DNA of 64,000 bases from Bacteroides sp. (GTDB lineage: Bacteria > Bacillota > Clostridia > Lachnospirales > Lachnospiraceae): NCBI GenBank assembly GCA_023666705.1, contig JAMPBO010000014.1, forward strand, positions 1 through 64,000. Reading direction: 5' to 3'. A model generated the notes under the pieces. That model saw nothing but the letters and a program-made list of their open reading frames with translations. It was not told the origin of the DNA and ran no database searches. Made by a program: the position numbers and the translations under genes. Positions 62,405 to 64,000 of this stretch are shown here, piece after piece. Every line of letters starts with the position of its first letter. Within the stretch, counting starts at the first letter, position 1.

Positions 62405-63469
62405 ATGAAAAAAACACATAGGGAAACGACAAGGACGGTGGCTATCGGTTCCGTTAAAATAGGCGGCGGAAATGAGATTGCCATTCAGTCAATGACAAAT
62501 ACGGACACGGCAGATACCGCTGCAACCGTAAAGCAGATACTGGATTTGGAGGCGGCAGGGTGTCAGATTGTACGCTCCACTGCAAACACGATGGAGGCTG
62601 CCTGTGCCTTTGAAAAAATAAAAGAAAACATTCATATCCCAATTGTGGCAGATATTCATTTTGATTACAGGCTTGCAATTGCCGCCATTGAGCATGGAGC
62701 GGACAAAATAAGAATTAATCCGGGAAATATAGGCGGTGAGGAAAACCTTAAAAAGGTGGTAAGCGTTGCAAAAGCCCATAATGTTCCGATACGGGTAGGC
62801 GTCAACTCAGGCTCTTTGGAAAAAAAACTTGTGGAAAAATATGGCGGCGTTACTGCAGAGGGGATTGTGGAGAGTGCCCTTGACAAGGTGGCTATGATAG
62901 AAAAATGCGGATATGACAATCTTGTAATCAGCATTAAGTCCTCAGATGTCATGATGTGTGTACATGCCCATGAGTTGATTGCCCAAAGGACGGGATATCC
63001 GCTGCATGTGGGTATCACGGAGGCAGGTACATTATACAGGGGAAATATAAAGTCGGCAGTTGGTCTCGGACTTATTTTAGGACAGGGAATCGGAGATACC
63101 ATACGGGTATCCCTGACAAGTGACCCTGTGGATGAAATTATTTCGGCAAAGACCATTCTTAAGACGTTAAAGCTAAAAAATGATGGTATAGAGCTTGTTT
63201 CCTGTCCAACCTGCGGAAGAACAAAAATAGACATAATCGGACTTGCAAATCAGGTGGAAAAGCTTGTTTCGGAATATGATTATTTAAATATTAAGGTGGC
63301 AGTTATGGGCTGTGCGGTAAACGGACCGGGCGAGGCAAAGGAGGCAGAGCTTGGAATCGCAGGCGGAGAAGGTGAGGGTCTGCTGTTCAAACATGGGGAA
63401 ATTGTTAAAAAGCTGCCGCAGGACGAATTGCTTGCGGCATTGAAATACGAATTGGATAATTGGGGTTGA
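62405..63469 (+). CDS. ispG: 4-hydroxy-3-methylbut-2-en-1-yl diphosphate synthase
   Basis: A 354-residue [4Fe-4S] enzyme, penultimate step of the MEP pathway. The TIM-barrel part includes IQSMTNTDTADTAAT and VADIHFDYRLA. The cluster cysteines lie in SCPTCGRTKIDI and MGCAVNGPGEAKEAELGIAGG. Length is that of the bacterial two-domain form. SD AAAGAGGTAT precedes the ATG. polC follows after five bases, the conserved rseP-ispG-polC order. Confidence 0.97.
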   Translation: MKKTHRETTRTVAIGSVKIGGGNEIAIQSMTNTDTADTAATVKQILDLEAAGCQIVRSTANTMEAACAFEKIKENIHIPIVADIHFDYRLAIAAIEHGADKIRINPGNIGGEENLKKVVSVAKAHNVPIRVGVNSGSLEKKLVEKYGGVTAEGIVESALDKVAMIEKCGYDNLVISIKSSDVMMCVHAHELIAQRTGYPLHVGITEAGTLYRGNIKSAVGLGLILGQGIGDTIRVSLTSDPVDEIISAKTILKTLKLKNDGIELVSCPTCGRTKIDIIGLANQVEKLVSEYDYLNIKVAVMGCAVNGPGEAKEAELGIAGGEGEGLLFKHGEIVKKLPQDELLAALKYELDNWG

Positions 63470-63474
63470 GCGTT

Positions 63475-64000
63475 ATGGAACGAAAGCTGTTCAAGGATGT
63501 GTTTCCAGATTTAAAGCTGGATGATAAAATTAAAGATTTAATCGGTCAGACTGAAGTAGAGAAGATAACCATATTCAAATCAAAGAGAAAAATGGTTATC
63601 TCTTTCATTAGCCGGAATTTGATTGCCAAGAAGCTGATATACAGGGCAGAGGCAGCCATTTCCGAGTTTATTTTCGGAGATATGGAAAGCTGTGTGATAC
63701 ATGACCGCTATGAGCTGTCAAAGCAGTATAATCTTACGCAGCTTACCAACATATACAAGGACAGCTTTCTGGAGGAAATAAAACAGGCAAGCTATGTAGA
63801 TTTCAGACTGTTAAATAAGGCGGAGTGGTACTATAACGAAAACATTCTCACGCTTGCACTTGAGGACAGCAATTTATCCAGAAGCCATTCCACATATATT
63901 AAGGAATACTTGGAGACTACATATAAAAAAAGATTTAATATGGATGTTACGGTTGGCTTTGACTATACGGAGGAGCAGAAGGTAAGCCTCCGCACGGCAA
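63475..64000 (+). CDS. polC: DNA polymerase III PolC, N-terminal fragment (runs off window)
   Basis: An open frame from ATG 63475 to the window end, about 175 codons without a stop. The start MERKLFKDVFPDLKLD and later NKAEWYYNENILTLALED fit the N-terminal PolC_N and domain-I region of Gram-positive PolC replicative polymerases, which run to about 1400-1500 residues. None of the exonuclease or polymerase motifs fall inside the window. The name rests on this N-terminal similarity and on the position after rseP-ispG, which is the usual polC site. Confidence 0.85.
   Translation, partial: MERKLFKDVFPDLKLDDKIKDLIGQTEVEKITIFKSKRKMVISFISRNLIAKKLIYRAEAAISEFIFGDMESCVIHDRYELSKQYNLTQLTNIYKDSFLEEIKQASYVDFRLLNKAEWYYNENILTLALEDSNLSRSHSTYIKEYLETTYKKRFNMDVTVGFDYTEEQKVSLRTA

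Overview
The window reads as a chromosomal stretch of an anaerobic Firmicute of the class Clostridia, most likely family Lachnospiraceae. This rests on protein character and gene order: ychF, lgt and a split dcw cluster; alr-mazF; gmk-rpoZ-priA-def-fmt-rsmB-rlmN-stp-prkC-rsgA-rpe-thiN; and pyrH-frr-uppS-cdsA-dxr-rseP-ispG-polC. The DNA is moderately A+T rich, and TTG or GTG start codons preceded by strong Shine-Dalgarno (SD) sequences are common. MurE carries the DNPR motif of meso-diaminopimelate ligases. Species cannot be fixed from the sequence alone. No rRNA, tRNA, CRISPR array, prophage or transposase gene was seen. Almost all genes lie on the + strand.

Layout. 1-2.6 kb: a truncated minus-strand holin-like toxin gene, then ychF and lgt. 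2.8-14.5 kb: a division and cell-wall cluster behind a MraZ-box operator (mraZ, rsmH, ftsL, two tandem class B PBPs, mraY, murD, a SEDS gene, ftsQ, ftsZ). murG, murB, murC and murF are not present, and murE lies 23 kb further on. 14.5-24 kb: an FHA-ABC transporter, a lytic transglycosylase, nnrD/E, alr, a mazF without mazE, a CorC-like protein, yebC and an unknown membrane protein. 24-28 kb: a clostripain-family protease on the minus strand, divergent from a fluoride-riboswitch-controlled cation/proton antiporter. 28-35 kb: dtd, a MoxR/DUF58/DUF4129-like trio, glgA and rqcH. 35.6-51.8 kb: yicC-gmk-rpoZ-murE-priA and the translation/phosphosignalling run to thiN, ending with a putP-like symporter. 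51.9-55.3 kb: rlmH, a converging RlmH-like gene, a HAD hydrolase and an unknown 524-residue protein. 55.4-64 kb: a long bactofilin, then pyrH through ispG and the 5' end of polC.

The genes mainly build and police the envelope: lipoprotein modification, lipid II synthesis and septal cross-linking, undecaprenyl and CDP-DAG lipids, isoprenoid precursors, RseP, bactofilin, and a PASTA kinase/phosphatase pair with an FHA protein as a possible target. Ribosome and formyl-Met housekeeping genes are interleaved.

For follow-up, the strongest item is a tail-to-tail pair of RlmH-family genes. One keeps the SAM-binding knot but has lost the conserved C-terminal tail; the other has lost the knot motifs but keeps the tail. 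Further items are an inverted-repeat intergenic element (two full copies, one deletion form and one probable half copy), an 11-base motif fixed 17-21 bases upstream of five start codons, a possible internal start in the bactofilin gene, and a KTG-to-KTA change in the second PBP.
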